Program-made: the position numbers and the translations under genes | Assembly: GCA_963818445.1 (NCBI GenBank) | Contig: CAWFSG010000021.1 | Span: 62,001-126,000 of the forward strand | DNA: 64,000 nt | Source of the DNA: Prado023 sp963818445 | GTDB taxonomy: Bacteria; Actinomycetota; Actinomycetes; S36-B12; CAIYMF01 | Reading direction: 5' to 3' | In this document: one piece after another, positions 54,442 through 63,852 of the stretch | How positions within the stretch are numbered: position 1 is the stretch's first letter | Layout: every line of letters begins with the position of its first letter | The notes under the pieces: model-generated | Told to the model about the DNA's origin: nothing | Database searches by the model: none | Seen by the model: only the letters and a program-made list of their open reading frames with translations

Positions 54442-56004
54442 ATGCGCCACTCGCCAGAGCCCAGCTTCGGCCCCGGGGACGGGGTGGACTTCGCCAACCG
54501 CTTCGACCGGGAGCTGGCCGGGGTGTTCGATCGCCGCGAGGCGGACTGGCGCAACGGGGCCGTGGTCTACCAGGTCCTCGTCGACCGCTTCGCCCCACCT
54601 GCGGATCTCGAGGCCAAGCGGCACCTGTACCCCGCGCCCAAGCGGTTGCGGTCCTGGCACGAGCTTCCGACCCGGGGCGAGTACCTCGAGGACGCGAGGA
54701 TGTGGAGCCACGAGATCGACTTCTGGGGCGGTGACCTCGCGAGCACGCGCAGCCGGCTGGACCACATCCGCGGCCTTGGCGCGGACGTGCTGTACCTGAA
54801 CCCGATCCACCTGGCCTTCACCAACCACAGCTACGACGCGTTGGACTACGCGCAGGTGGCGCCCCACTTCGGCACCCGCCAGGACGTCATGGACCTGGCC
54901 GACACCCTGCATGCCATGGGCATGAAGCTGGTGCTCGACGGGGTGTTCAACCACATGGGCCGCAACTCCGAGATGTTCCGACGTGCTGCCTGCGACCCGG
55001 ACAGCCCGTACCGGGACTGGTTCGAGTTCGGTGAGCAGTTCCCCGGCGGCGTGCGCACCTGGTGGCTTGCCGAGAATCTGCCGGAGCTGGTGATGGAGAA
55101 CCCAGCGGTCCAGGAGTACGTCTACGCAGGGCCGGACTCGATCGTGCGCAGCTACCTGCGCGATGGCATCGACGGGTGGCGCCTGGATGTCGCTGTCGAC
55201 ACCGGGTTCCGCTACCTCGAGGAGCTCACGAACGCCGCGCACGAGGAGAAGCCCGGATCGCTGGTGGTGGGGGAGATCGCGACGTACCCGAAGGAGTGGT
55301 TCCCGTCGGTGGACGCGGTGATGAACTTCGCCCTGCGCGAGATCGTGCTGGAGATGGCCAATCACCGGATCGCCCCCCAGCACGCCCTTCGGATGATCGA
55401 CCGCCTGATCTGCGAGGCCGACTTCGAGCACATGCTCAAGTCGTGGATCTTCCTGGAGAACCATGACACCGCGCGGCTTGCCACGACCGTGGCTGCCCCC
55501 GATGCCCGCCGGATGGCCCAGGTGCTCCAGTTCACCCTGCCCGGGGCGCCCAACCTGTACTACGGCTGCGAGGTCGGCATGGCTGGCGGCGACGATCCGG
55601 AGATGCGGGCCCCGATGCGCTGGGACCTGGTCACCGAGGACAACCCCACGCTGGCCTGGACGCGCCAGCTGATCGACCTGCACCAGTCGCACCGGGCCCT
55701 GCGGGTCGGGCAGTTCCGCGCGCTCACCACCGATCGGCTGATCGGCTTCGAGCGCTACACCGACCGGATCGCCGACTCGGTGTTCGTGCTGGCCAACCCG
55801 TCCCCGGAGGCCGTCACCGAGTGGGTCCAGCTGCCGAACTCGAAGCTGATGAACCCCTTCTGGATGCTCGACCTGCTCGGCGATGCCGACGTGCGTCTCA
55901 CCAACGGGATGGTCCGCGTCACCCTGCCGGCCGATGGGTACCTGGTCCTTGCCCCGGAGATCCACCCCGAGGGCGGCTACTCGTCGTACAAGCGCGTCCA
56001 GTAG
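54442..56004 (+). CDS. Glycoside hydrolase family 13 (alpha-amylase-type) enzyme
   Basis: 520 aa. GH13 conserved regions: I LVLDGVFNHMG, II GWRLDVAVDTG (nucleophile Asp), III VVGEIATYP (acid/base Glu), IV FLENHDTARL (transition-state Asp). Ends with the beta domain (SVFVLANPSPEAV). No signal peptide, so cytoplasmic. AGGAGG lies 6 nt before ATG 54442. Likely a maltodextrin/neopullulanase or trehalose-type enzyme; specificity not readable. Confidence 0.88.
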   Translation: MRHSPEPSFGPGDGVDFANRFDRELAGVFDRREADWRNGAVVYQVLVDRFAPPADLEAKRHLYPAPKRLRSWHELPTRGEYLEDARMWSHEIDFWGGDLASTRSRLDHIRGLGADVLYLNPIHLAFTNHSYDALDYAQVAPHFGTRQDVMDLADTLHAMGMKLVLDGVFNHMGRNSEMFRRAACDPDSPYRDWFEFGEQFPGGVRTWWLAENLPELVMENPAVQEYVYAGPDSIVRSYLRDGIDGWRLDVAVDTGFRYLEELTNAAHEEKPGSLVVGEIATYPKEWFPSVDAVMNFALREIVLEMANHRIAPQHALRMIDRLICEADFEHMLKSWIFLENHDTARLATTVAAPDARRMAQVLQFTLPGAPNLYYGCEVGMAGGDDPEMRAPMRWDLVTEDNPTLAWTRQLIDLHQSHRALRVGQFRALTTDRLIGFERYTDRIADSVFVLANPSPEAVTEWVQLPNSKLMNPFWMLDLLGDADVRLTNGMVRVTLPADGYLVLAPEIHPEGGYSSYKRVQ

Positions 56005-56019
56005 CCGCCGCGTGCGCCC

Positions 56020-57309
56020 CTACGTGTGGACGAACTGGCCCGAGGACAGCCGGGTGGCCTCGTCGCGGCACCACAGGGCGACCAGCCCGCGGTAGTGCTC
56101 GATGAACGTGTCGTGCTCGTGCGGCGGGAACGTCGCGCGGACGGTGTCGACGATCACCGCGTCCATCTCGGGTCCGCTGAACCACTCGAGGGCGATCTGG
56201 TCGAAGTTGCGCAGCCGGGAGTCGCACCAGTCGTAGTACCGGTCGGCCTCGAAGTACTCGTCGGCCAGCTTGCGGTAGCGCGCGAGCTTCTCCTCGTAGG
56301 TCAGGTCATCGCGGTCGGCGATCGCGTTGTACCGGGAGGACTGCATGTCCACGGTCGTGGGCCGTTCGGTCACCAGGCAGTAGGCGCTCCACTTGACCAG
56401 CGCCTTCATCGCCCACGGGAAGTAGTAGTGCAGCGAGGTGATCGCCACGTCGGGGCACGCGTTGGCGTAGTCGATCGGGTACACCTGATCGGGCTGGCCG
56501 TCCGTGCCGCGCTTGACCAGCATCTCGCAGGAGTTGAACTCCCACTTGAAGAAGGCGTTCACGGTCCGGTTGATCGTGATGCACTCCTCACCGGCCTGGG
56601 GTGACAGGAAGTCGTGATCGACGGCGTACCGCGCGTGCATCGGCTCGTCGGGCAGGAAGTGCATGACCATCGTCTCGGGCCCGATCGACAGCGCTCGGGC
56701 GAACACGTCGTGGGGCTCGGCGGCCTGCAGGTGCATGAGCATCTCGCCGGAGTCGTCGTAGGCGCGGAACAGGTCGGCCTGGGTGTCGATGCGCGAGACC
56801 CCTCGCCAGCCACCACCGTCGAAGGGCTTCATGTACATCGGGTACCCGATGGGCTCGGCCAGGGCCGCGAGATCGAAGGGCCGGTTGTACCGCTCGGCGG
56901 TGTAGGCGTACTTCGCATGGTCGAGCGGGTTCTTGTAGGGCACCAGGACGGTCTCGGGGATCTTCATCCCGAGGCGCATCATCGCGCAGTAGGCCGAGTG
57001 CTTCTCCATCGACTGGAACGTGAACGGGCTGTTGAGCAGGTACACGTCGTCCATCAGGGCGACCTTCTTCAGCCACTCGCGCGGCACGTAGTACCAGTAG
57101 GCCAGCCGGTCGATGACCAGCTCCTGGCGGGGCTTGTCGCGAAGGTTGAACGGCTCGATGGTCGTGCGCTCGGTCTCGATCACGTGGTTCGTCCCATGGG
57201 CGTCCGGGATCGGGCCCAGGGCGCGCACCAGCGACTCGAAGGCCACCGGCCAGTCGTTCTCGGTGCCCAGGAGCAGCCCCACCAGGTGCGAGCGGGTCGT
57301 GGCGTCCAT
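56020..57309 (-). CDS. ATP-grasp family protein of unknown function
   Basis: 429 aa. ATP-grasp signs: preATP segment DDVYLLNSPFTFQSMEKHSAYCAMMRLGMKIPETVLVPY, glycine loop IGYPMYMKPFDGGGWRGVSRI (about 165-185), and the metal-side DQVYPIDYANACPD (about 300). The N-terminal 100 residues and C-terminal helical part (QSSRYNAIADRDDLTYEEKLARYRKL) are not from a family I know. Ligases of this fold join a carboxylate to an amine or thiol. Next to an Esterase_D-type protein with 54 nt between them, and in convergent orientation to the GH13 gene. Confidence 0.75.
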   Translation of the reverse strand: MDATTRSHLVGLLLGTENDWPVAFESLVRALGPIPDAHGTNHVIETERTTIEPFNLRDKPRQELVIDRLAYWYYVPREWLKKVALMDDVYLLNSPFTFQSMEKHSAYCAMMRLGMKIPETVLVPYKNPLDHAKYAYTAERYNRPFDLAALAEPIGYPMYMKPFDGGGWRGVSRIDTQADLFRAYDDSGEMLMHLQAAEPHDVFARALSIGPETMVMHFLPDEPMHARYAVDHDFLSPQAGEECITINRTVNAFFKWEFNSCEMLVKRGTDGQPDQVYPIDYANACPDVAITSLHYYFPWAMKALVKWSAYCLVTERPTTVDMQSSRYNAIADRDDLTYEEKLARYRKLADEYFEADRYYDWCDSRLRNFDQIALEWFSGPEMDAVIVDTVRATFPPHEHDTFIEHYRGLVALWCRDEATRLSSGQFVHT

Positions 57310-57363
57310 CGTGTCCTCCGGTACTCGGGTGTTGGAAGTCGGGTCTGGGTCGCGTGCGCCCCG

Positions 57364-58107
57364 TCAGAGTGCCGCGAGGTGCTTGACGGCCATGCGCTGC
57401 CACGAGGGCCAGTCGTGTGGCGTGTCGGTGCCCCAGACGTCCAGGTCGCAGGGGATCCCCTTGTCCCACAGGGCATGGGCGAGCGCCCAGGACGACGGCA
57501 GTGCCCGGGTCGGGTGCTCCTCGAAGGCCCCCGAGCCGACGACCAGCTGGATGAACACGCGACTGCGCAGCCACTCGAGGTGGTCGCCGTACAGGTTGGG
57601 CACGTAGGCCGCGGGGTTGTTGAAGTACAGGGCGTCGCCCATCTCGCCCCAGGCGTGCCAGCTGCCCGGGTCGTAGTTGCCCGACATCCCGATCGCGTGG
57701 GGGAACAGGTCCGCCCGGCGCAGTGCCAGGTTCACCGCGTGGAAGGCGCCCATGCTGGCCCCGGCGGTCACGATCGGCACGTACCCACCGCAGTCGTCGT
57801 GGATCGCCGCGGCCACCTGGTCGGTGATCCACGCGTGGTAGGCATCGTGGCGCCGGGCCCGCTCCTCGCTGGGGATCGAGGTGTTGGACCAGGATGCGTG
57901 GTCGTTGGCGTCGACCGCGTACACCTTGATCCGTCCGGCCTCGATCGCCGGCGCCAGGACATGGATGATCCCGTGATCCTCCATGTCGTAGGCGCTCCCG
58001 CCCTCGCAGGGGAAGTGCAGGACGGGGGTGCCCCAGTGGCCGTAGGCCACGACGTGACCCGTGGCCCCGAGCGTGGGGGACCAGACCTGCCACTCATCGC
58101 GCCGCAT
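57364..58107 (-). CDS. Esterase_D-fold alpha/beta hydrolase
   Basis: 247 aa. Serine elbow TAGASMGAFHAVNLAL (Ser near residue 109), acid/His region DLDVWGTDTPHDWPSW. Starts MRRDEWQVWSPTLGATGHVVAYGHWGTPVLHFPCEGGSAYDME, as in the COG4947-type esterases. ATG 58107 follows CAGACT by 6 nt on the minus strand. Probably an esterase or acyl/peptidyl hydrolase; substrate unknown. Encoded with the ATP-grasp enzyme. Confidence 0.8.
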   Translation of the reverse strand: MRRDEWQVWSPTLGATGHVVAYGHWGTPVLHFPCEGGSAYDMEDHGIIHVLAPAIEAGRIKVYAVDANDHASWSNTSIPSEERARRHDAYHAWITDQVAAAIHDDCGGYVPIVTAGASMGAFHAVNLALRRADLFPHAIGMSGNYDPGSWHAWGEMGDALYFNNPAAYVPNLYGDHLEWLRSRVFIQLVVGSGAFEEHPTRALPSSWALAHALWDKGIPCDLDVWGTDTPHDWPSWQRMAVKHLAAL

Positions 58108-58124
58108 GCGCGCAGTCTGTCGCG

Positions 58125-59513
58125 TCAGTCGGGGGTGTTGCCTGTCCGGCCCCATGCGGTGCGCAGCAGCAGGCGCAGCCCTGGGTCCAGGCAGTCGCGC
58201 CATCCGGTGTAGTTGTGCCCGTCCGGATTCTCGATCAGCTGTGTCGGCACGCCCTGGCGGGTCAACCTGCGGGTCAGCGAGCGGTTGTTGGCCAGGTTCT
58301 CCTCACCGGTCCCGCACGTCATCGTCACGCTCAGGTCCGCGAGGCGCTGGGAGTCGGCATCGATGCCGTCGACGAAGCGCACGATGCGGTTGTAGTGGCG
58401 GTATCCGCGCTCCATCCCATCGGTCCGCGGCCGGAAGAACGACCCGGACTGGCTGAACACGCCGGCGAACGTGCCCGGGTAGCTGGTCGCTGCATGCAGC
58501 ATCGCCAGCCCGCCCAGGCTCGCGCCCACCCCCACCGGTCGGCCGGCCGTGGCCACCGCTCCGGTGACCTTGGGCAGCATCCGGGTGACCAGTGCCCGGG
58601 CGTAGGCCGGTGAGGCCGAGTAGCTGCGGTCGCGGTCGACCGGCTGCAGCAGCAGGACGCGGCAGCGCAGCGCGGGCTCGATGCGCGCCAGCGTCGTCAC
58701 GTAGCGCAGAAGCTGGGCGAGGTCGGCGTACTCGGGCCCGTCGTGCACGAGCAGCAGCGGCAGCGGCTCGTCGGGTGTCGAGTCGGCCGGCACGTGGAGC
58801 TGCCCGATGACGGCGACGTCGGCCTCCGGGTCGACGACCTCGGCGGTCTCGGGATCGACGACCAGGGCCCCCGCCGGGTGACTCCAGGCTGCCGGGGAGC
58901 GACGGATCCGCTCGTCGGTGCCCCGGTAGGGGGCGCGCACGCGCACCGAGGACACGCCCTCACCGAGGGTCGGCCCCGCGGCCCACAGGTCCTCGTCATC
59001 CAGGGTCGAGGGCCGTGACACGGCCACCATCGCCGGCGTGCCCGGGCCGGTCGCAACCGATCGGCGGGCGCGCGTAGGGTGCCGCCCGGTCAGCGCGGCG
59101 CGCCGGGCTGCGGCGGCCAGCGCCTCGGCGTCCCTGCGCGCCTGGGCGTCCACGGCGTCGGCGACCGACAGCCACCATGGCCGGGCATACCCCGGGAACT
59201 CGAGGACGGACTTGTCGCCGAACACCGTGCGGACCCGGTTCGGGTTCGCCGGGTCGATGACCATCGAGTCGCTGCCGTCGGCCCACTGCAGGATGAGCAG
59301 GTACTCCAACCGGTCGACGGGGGGCCGGGGGATGCGTGCCACCCACTGGCCGCCCTCGAGGTGGAACTCCGGGTCCGCACCGAAGTCGCGCAGGTGGAAC
59401 CACACGCGGCGCGGCGTGCAGCGCGCGTCGAGGTCGACGCGGAAGGCCACCTCGTGGGTCACCGGATCCACCGACGGTCCGGGCGGCAGCGCCACGGCGT
59501 CCCGGGAGTCCAT
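58125..59513 (-). CDS. Enterochelin-esterase-like protein
   Basis: 462 aa. N-terminal beta domain (EVAFRVDLDARCTPRRVWFHLRD...) as in Fes/iron-enterobactin esterases, then an Esterase_D hydrolase with LPLLLVHDGPEYADLAQLLRYV, serine elbow VGVGASLGGLAML and C-terminal His in GHNYTGWRDCL. ATG 59513 follows TAGCAT by 6 nt on the minus strand. Such proteins hydrolyse catecholate siderophore esters or other cyclic esters; no siderophore genes are nearby. Lies just upstream of the second esterase. Confidence 0.82.
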   Translation of the reverse strand: MDSRDAVALPPGPSVDPVTHEVAFRVDLDARCTPRRVWFHLRDFGADPEFHLEGGQWVARIPRPPVDRLEYLLILQWADGSDSMVIDPANPNRVRTVFGDKSVLEFPGYARPWWLSVADAVDAQARRDAEALAAAARRAALTGRHPTRARRSVATGPGTPAMVAVSRPSTLDDEDLWAAGPTLGEGVSSVRVRAPYRGTDERIRRSPAAWSHPAGALVVDPETAEVVDPEADVAVIGQLHVPADSTPDEPLPLLLVHDGPEYADLAQLLRYVTTLARIEPALRCRVLLLQPVDRDRSYSASPAYARALVTRMLPKVTGAVATAGRPVGVGASLGGLAMLHAATSYPGTFAGVFSQSGSFFRPRTDGMERGYRHYNRIVRFVDGIDADSQRLADLSVTMTCGTGEENLANNRSLTRRLTRQGVPTQLIENPDGHNYTGWRDCLDPGLRLLLRTAWGRTGNTPD

Positions 59514-59576
59514 CCGTCGATGCTACCCACCAGATGTGGGGCGCGTGGGGTGGCTGCGTCCGGGAGGTGCCGCGAT

Positions 59577-59591
59577 TATCACCAGGTGATA
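59577..59591. promoter_or_regulatory. Perfect 15-bp palindrome in the promoter region
   Basis: TATCACC (59577-59583), A, GGTGATA (59585-59591). It sits between the divergent Fes-like and HAD genes, an operator-like position for a dimeric repressor. Nothing in the window identifies the regulator. Confidence 0.5.
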
Positions 59592-59657
59592 GTTCAGGGG
59601 GCGATCTTCTGCGTCCATCGGGGCATGGGCGGCCGTTGATGCGGGGACACTTGTTGC

Positions 59658-60569
59658 ATGACGATGACTGCCTCACAGGCGCTGCGCGCGCCGCGCATCC
59701 CTGAGGGCTCCGGTGCGCGGGCCGCTGCCTTCTTCGACCTCGACGGCACCCTCATCCCGGGCTCAGCCACCATCCCGCTGGCCAGGGCCGCGTTCCGGGC
59801 CGGGATGGTGACCCCGCCGGAGCTGGTGCGGGACCTGCGACATGGTGTGTCCTTCCTGCTGCAGGGCGCCACCGACGAGCGGTCCGAGGCGGTTCGTGAC
59901 CGGATCCTGGCGGCCGTCACGGGGCGTACCGCCCAGGAGATGGTCGCGCTGTCCGAGGGGTTCATCCCCGACCTCGTGGCATCCATCACCCCGGCGATGG
60001 GCCGGGTGCTCGGCGAGCATGCCACGGCCGGACGCGACCGCATCGTGCTCTCGGCCAGCCCGATTGAGATCGTGTCCCGCCTCGCTGACGCGGCGGGGCT
60101 CGAGCGGGGCGCCGGCACGGCCTCGGAGCTGGACGCGGACGGTCGCTACACCGGCCGGCTGGACGGCCCGTTCTGCTACGGCCCGGGCAAGGCCGAGATC
60201 CTGCGGGCGCTTGCCGCGCGGGAGGGTTACGACCTCTCGGCCAGCTACGCCTACAGCGACTCCCTGAGCGACCTGCCGATGCTGGAGGCGGTCGGGCATC
60301 CGGTGGCGGTCAACCCGGAGCCGGAGCTGCGCGACCTCGCCGAGGAGCGGGGCTGGCCCATCGTGGAGACCTCCCGGGTCCCCCGGGTGTCGGTCTCCGA
60401 CCCGCACAGCTGGGTGCGCATGGGCCAGCGGCTGACGGTCGCATCGATCGGGTCGCTCATCGCCCTGGGGACGCGCCCGATCGAGGCCCTGGGTGGGATC
60501 GACGGTGACGGCGAGGATGACGCGCCCGCCGGAGGCGACCCGGACCCCAGTGCGGCCACTGCGGCCTGA
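59658..60569 (+). CDS. HAD-IB family phosphatase (SerB-like)
   Basis: 303 aa. Motif I AAAFFDLDGTLIPG, motif II IVLSASPIEIV, motif III KAEILRAL, motif IV YAYSDSLSDLPMLEAVGHPVAVN. HAD-IB proteins of this type are phosphatases of small or lipid phosphates. The C-terminal extension (WVRMGQRLTVASIGSLIALG) has one weak hydrophobic segment. ATG 59658 follows GACACT by 6 nt. Followed 15 nt later by a lipase-like hydrolase gene, so likely one operon. Confidence 0.85.
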   Translation: MTMTASQALRAPRIPEGSGARAAAFFDLDGTLIPGSATIPLARAAFRAGMVTPPELVRDLRHGVSFLLQGATDERSEAVRDRILAAVTGRTAQEMVALSEGFIPDLVASITPAMGRVLGEHATAGRDRIVLSASPIEIVSRLADAAGLERGAGTASELDADGRYTGRLDGPFCYGPGKAEILRALAAREGYDLSASYAYSDSLSDLPMLEAVGHPVAVNPEPELRDLAEERGWPIVETSRVPRVSVSDPHSWVRMGQRLTVASIGSLIALGTRPIEALGGIDGDGEDDAPAGGDPDPSAATAA

Positions 60570-60584
60570 TCCGGAGGACAGCGC

Positions 60585-61733
60585 ATGGATGGTCGGGAAC
60601 GTGCCGCGGCAGCGCACGCAGCCGGCGGCGCAGTCGCCCGCGTGACCAGGGCCGTGGCGGGCACGCACGAGGTCCTCACCGACAGGGTTCGCACGGGGCT
60701 CACCCCCCTCGGGCCGGTCGGGCGCCTGCCCTTCGAGGCCTCGGCGCTGATGGCACGGTTCAACTTCGCCGCCGTCGAGACGGTGGCGCGCGGCGTCGGC
60801 TCGGTGGCTGCCCCGCTGCTCGAGGTCTCGGCCGCACCCGACGCGAGGCCGGCATCCGAGCACCCGCCGGCGGTGGCCTGGCTGGCCGCGCTCGGCGGTG
60901 CGTTCGGGGACCGGTTGGTCGACGACCATCGCGTGCGCGCCCTCGCGGTGCCGATGTCCCTGCGTGACCGCGGGGCGCCCGTGGAGATCGATCCCGGCAC
61001 CACGGCCGGCGGGACCACCCTCCAGCACACCTCCACGGTCGTGGTGTTCGTGCACGGGCTGGGCAACCACGAGTCGATGTGGGGGCGGTCCTACCTCGAC
61101 CTCGCCCATGCCCACGGCGCCATCCCGCTGACCGTGCGCTACACGACCGGCCAGGCCATCGCCGACTCGGGTGCGGAGCTCGCCGACCTGCTCGACCGGC
61201 TCGTCGCCGCCTGGCCGGTGGCCCTCGAGCGGATCGTGCTCGTCGGCCATTCGATGGGCGGACTGGTGATCCGGGAGGCCCTGGCCCCAGGGCGCCACTG
61301 GCGCCGGCTGGTCTCCGACGTCATCACCCTGGGAACTCCGCACTCGGGGGCACCGCTGGAGCGGGCCGCCGTGCGGGGCCTGGCGCTGGCCTCGGCCCTG
61401 CCGGTCACAGCCCCCATCGCTGCGCTCGGCGATGAGCGCAGCACCGGGATCAAGGACCTCGGGATCGCCGACGTCGCTCCCGCCACGGCGGGTCCGCACT
61501 GGCACCTGGTCGCGGCCACGCTGCGCCCACGCGACGCCGTCGGCATGGTCGCTCGCGCCCGCGCCGGCCTCCTCGCGCCCCTGGGTGACGGCATGGTGAG
61601 CGTCGACAGCGCGTTCGCCGTGGAGGAGCACCTCACTGCGCGACGCGTGGTGATCGACGACGCCAGTCACATGGCGCTGCTGGACCATCCCGAGGCCGCC
61701 GACGTCCTGCGGGCCGTCCTGGCGCCCACGTGA
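60585..61733 (+). CDS. Lipase-like alpha/beta hydrolase
   Basis: 382 aa. VVVFVHGLGNHESMWG oxyanion region, serine elbow VLVGHSMGGLVIREAL (about residue 223), late acid region GDGMVSVDSAF, and His in DDASHMALLDHPE. N-terminal 100 residues are an Ala-rich helical part (VARVTRAVAGTHEVLTDRV). Good GGAGGA upstream of the ATG. Substrate unknown. Confidence 0.82.
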   Translation: MDGRERAAAAHAAGGAVARVTRAVAGTHEVLTDRVRTGLTPLGPVGRLPFEASALMARFNFAAVETVARGVGSVAAPLLEVSAAPDARPASEHPPAVAWLAALGGAFGDRLVDDHRVRALAVPMSLRDRGAPVEIDPGTTAGGTTLQHTSTVVVFVHGLGNHESMWGRSYLDLAHAHGAIPLTVRYTTGQAIADSGAELADLLDRLVAAWPVALERIVLVGHSMGGLVIREALAPGRHWRRLVSDVITLGTPHSGAPLERAAVRGLALASALPVTAPIAALGDERSTGIKDLGIADVAPATAGPHWHLVAATLRPRDAVGMVARARAGLLAPLGDGMVSVDSAFAVEEHLTARRVVIDDASHMALLDHPEAADVLRAVLAPT

Positions 61734-61776
61734 GTCGCCGGCGCTGACGCCACGGGCCGTGGGCCATCATGTGCCC

Positions 61777-62226
61777 ATGGACCCCGCCGAGCTGCCGCCC
61801 GCGCCGCGTCCGACCCCACCGGGCTGGCTGGTCTACGCGGCGGTGCTCGCCGGCGGGATGCTCGGGGGCACGACTCGGTACCTGATCGGTCTGGCGATCC
61901 CGGCTCAGCCGGATCAGATCCCGTGGGGGATCCTCGGGGTCAACCTGGTCGGCGCATTCGTCATGGCACTGCTCCTGGCCGGATGGGTGCAGCGCGGGCA
62001 TGTCGCGCATCCGTGGCGCCCCTTCCTGGCCACCGGGATCCTCGGATCGTTCACCACCTGGTCGACGTTCATGGCCGACACCTACCGCCTGTTCGTGGAC
62101 GGCGCCGAGATCCTCGCTGCGGTGTACGTGGTCGGGGCGAGCGCCCTGGGGATCGGCGCGGCCGGACTCGGTTGGTGGACCGCGCAGCGGGTCGTCCCCC
62201 CGGTCGCCGAGGTGCTGGCGGCGTGA
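61777..62226 (+). CDS. crcB: CrcB/Fluc fluoride channel subunit, first of a pair
   Basis: 149 aa, four membrane helices. Fluc family motifs: GGMLGGTTRYLIG, GILGVNLVGAFVMALLL, TGILGSFTTWSTFM. Exports fluoride as part of a heterodimer when two half-size genes are paired. ATG 61777 follows CATCAT by 6 nt. The stop overlaps the GTG of the second copy. No fluoride riboswitch is evident upstream. Confidence 0.9.
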   Translation: MDPAELPPAPRPTPPGWLVYAAVLAGGMLGGTTRYLIGLAIPAQPDQIPWGILGVNLVGAFVMALLLAGWVQRGHVAHPWRPFLATGILGSFTTWSTFMADTYRLFVDGAEILAAVYVVGASALGIGAAGLGWWTAQRVVPPVAEVLAA

Positions 62227-62654
62227 GCAGTCTCGTCGAGGAGATCAGCCAGCTGCACCTGGTCGGGGTGGCGCTCGGCGCCGGACTCGGTGCCGTCTGC
62301 CGCGCTGGCCTGGATCGAACCGTCACGCATCGGATCGGGCTGACGCGCCTTCCGTGGGCCACGCTGGCGGTCAACGTCGTCGGATCGTTCATCCTCGGGT
62401 TCGTCCTGGGATGGTCGGCCCAGGTGACCGCCGGCGCCTCGGTGGCGCAGGCGGAGTCCGCGCGGACGCTCGAACTGATCATCGGGATCGGGTTCGCCGG
62501 TGGCCTGACGACCTTCAGCACGTTCTCCTGGGAGTCCTGGAACCTGATCCGGGAGAGCCGGGGTCGCGGGGTTCTGGTCTACGCGGCGCTCACCATCGTG
62601 CTCGGGCTGGTGGCCATGGCCCTGGGCACGGCGGCCGGTCGCGCGTTCGGGTGA
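62223..62654 (+). CDS. crcB: CrcB/Fluc fluoride channel subunit, second of a pair
   Basis: 143 aa. Motifs: GAGLGAVCRAGLDRTVT, WATLAVNVVGSFILGFVLG, GFAGGLTTFSTFSWE. Starts at a GTG overlapping the first crcB stop, so both subunits are made together. Adjacent unequal copies usually form one dual-topology-like heterodimer. Confidence 0.92.
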   Translation: MSSLVEEISQLHLVGVALGAGLGAVCRAGLDRTVTHRIGLTRLPWATLAVNVVGSFILGFVLGWSAQVTAGASVAQAESARTLELIIGIGFAGGLTTFSTFSWESWNLIRESRGRGVLVYAALTIVLGLVAMALGTAAGRAFG

Positions 62655-62734
62655 GTCGTTCGGCCAGGTGAGTCGTTCGAGGTCTCTCCGCTGGCCCGAC
62701 GGCGCCGCGGCCCACTCGGCAGGAACCCGTGCAG

Positions 62735-63769
62735 CTAGCGCGTGACCGGCCCGGCGAGCTCCCCGGGCGCCAGGACGAGCACCTCACTGCGGGCTCCATC
62801 GGCCAGGGAGACGCGCTCCAGGGCCGTGGACGGATTCGGCGGCTCGGTGTCCTCGACCTCCTCCGTGGGTGGTTGCGGGATCCGCTGCAGGTACAGGAAG
62901 CGACCGTCCGCCGAGCATCCGACGACCGAGTCCTGGTCGTCCCAGGTGACGGCCGCGACCTTCTCCGGGCCGACGACTGCGGCCGATGAGTCGGTGCCCT
63001 CGGAGGTGAAGCCCAGGACGGAGTCCGCACCCATGGCGCACAGCGGCACCCAGCCGGCCGGTGAGTCGCCCATCGACGTCGTCGTGCCGTCGGCAAGGTC
63101 CATCCGCATCACGGTGCTGGCGACGCTGGGAGCCTCGGCGGACTGGGCAGGCGACGTCACGAGCAGCACCTCATCTGCAGCGCCGGTGCCGAGCATGAAG
63201 GCCAGGTCGGCGACGGGACCGAACTCGGAGATCGTCGACCCGTCGGCCAACGACGACACCAGGATCGACCCCTCGGAGGGGCCCTCGCCGGTTGTCGGGT
63301 CGCGGCCCAGCTCGGTGGTCCGCGCCAGCCGGGTCGCGTCCAGCAGCGTGCACACGTTGTACGACAGGCCCTCACCGCCGCACCAGCGGGGAGCAGCGGC
63401 CTCGGCGGTCACCTCGCCGGCGGAGCGCACCTGGACGTCGGTGGTCCAGTAGTCGGTGAAGCTGCCCGTCAGAGTGGACGCGCCGACACCGTCGACCACG
63501 CCGGGAAACGTCGTGTCATCGGCCGGTCCGGAGAGCACCTCGGTCGCGGACCCGATCGCGCCGTCCGCGCCGATCGGGTGGCCCGTGATCGTCAACGTCC
63601 CGGCGGTGGTGTCCCACTGTGAGGTGTAGAGGGTCCCGTTGCCCTCCAGGGCTCCCGTCGGCTCGGTCGACCCGCTGGGCGAGCTCGAGGGGTCCGATGT
63701 CTCAGTCGCCGACGAGCAACCGGCAAGCAGCACCAGACAGAGCCCCACGACGACCGTTCGGTGGACCAT
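62735..63769 (-). CDS. Putative lipoprotein with beta-propeller-like repeats
   Basis: 344 aa. Lipobox VLLAGC after a signal peptide, Ser/Pro/Thr linker, then beta-strand-rich repeats (SILVSSLADGSTISEF; STVMRMDLADGTTTSM; FLYLQRIPQP; LERVSLADGARSEV) resembling a beta-propeller of unknown ligand. AAGGGG lies upstream of the ATG at 63769. Divergent from the riboswitch region. Confidence 0.75.
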   Translation of the reverse strand: MVHRTVVVGLCLVLLAGCSSATETSDPSSSPSGSTEPTGALEGNGTLYTSQWDTTAGTLTITGHPIGADGAIGSATEVLSGPADDTTFPGVVDGVGASTLTGSFTDYWTTDVQVRSAGEVTAEAAAPRWCGGEGLSYNVCTLLDATRLARTTELGRDPTTGEGPSEGSILVSSLADGSTISEFGPVADLAFMLGTGAADEVLLVTSPAQSAEAPSVASTVMRMDLADGTTTSMGDSPAGWVPLCAMGADSVLGFTSEGTDSSAAVVGPEKVAAVTWDDQDSVVGCSADGRFLYLQRIPQPPTEEVEDTEPPNPSTALERVSLADGARSEVLVLAPGELAGPVTR

Positions 63770-63852
63770 GGCAAACCCCTTCGCCGGTAGGACAACCATC
63801 CTCCTACGGGCCACCTCTCGTCCAGTGCCGCGACCAGCGCGGTAGTGCTACC

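Noticed and set aside
61741..61776. Fluoride riboswitch before crcB
   Set aside because: The leader is only a few nt long and shows none of the conserved pseudoknot sequence.
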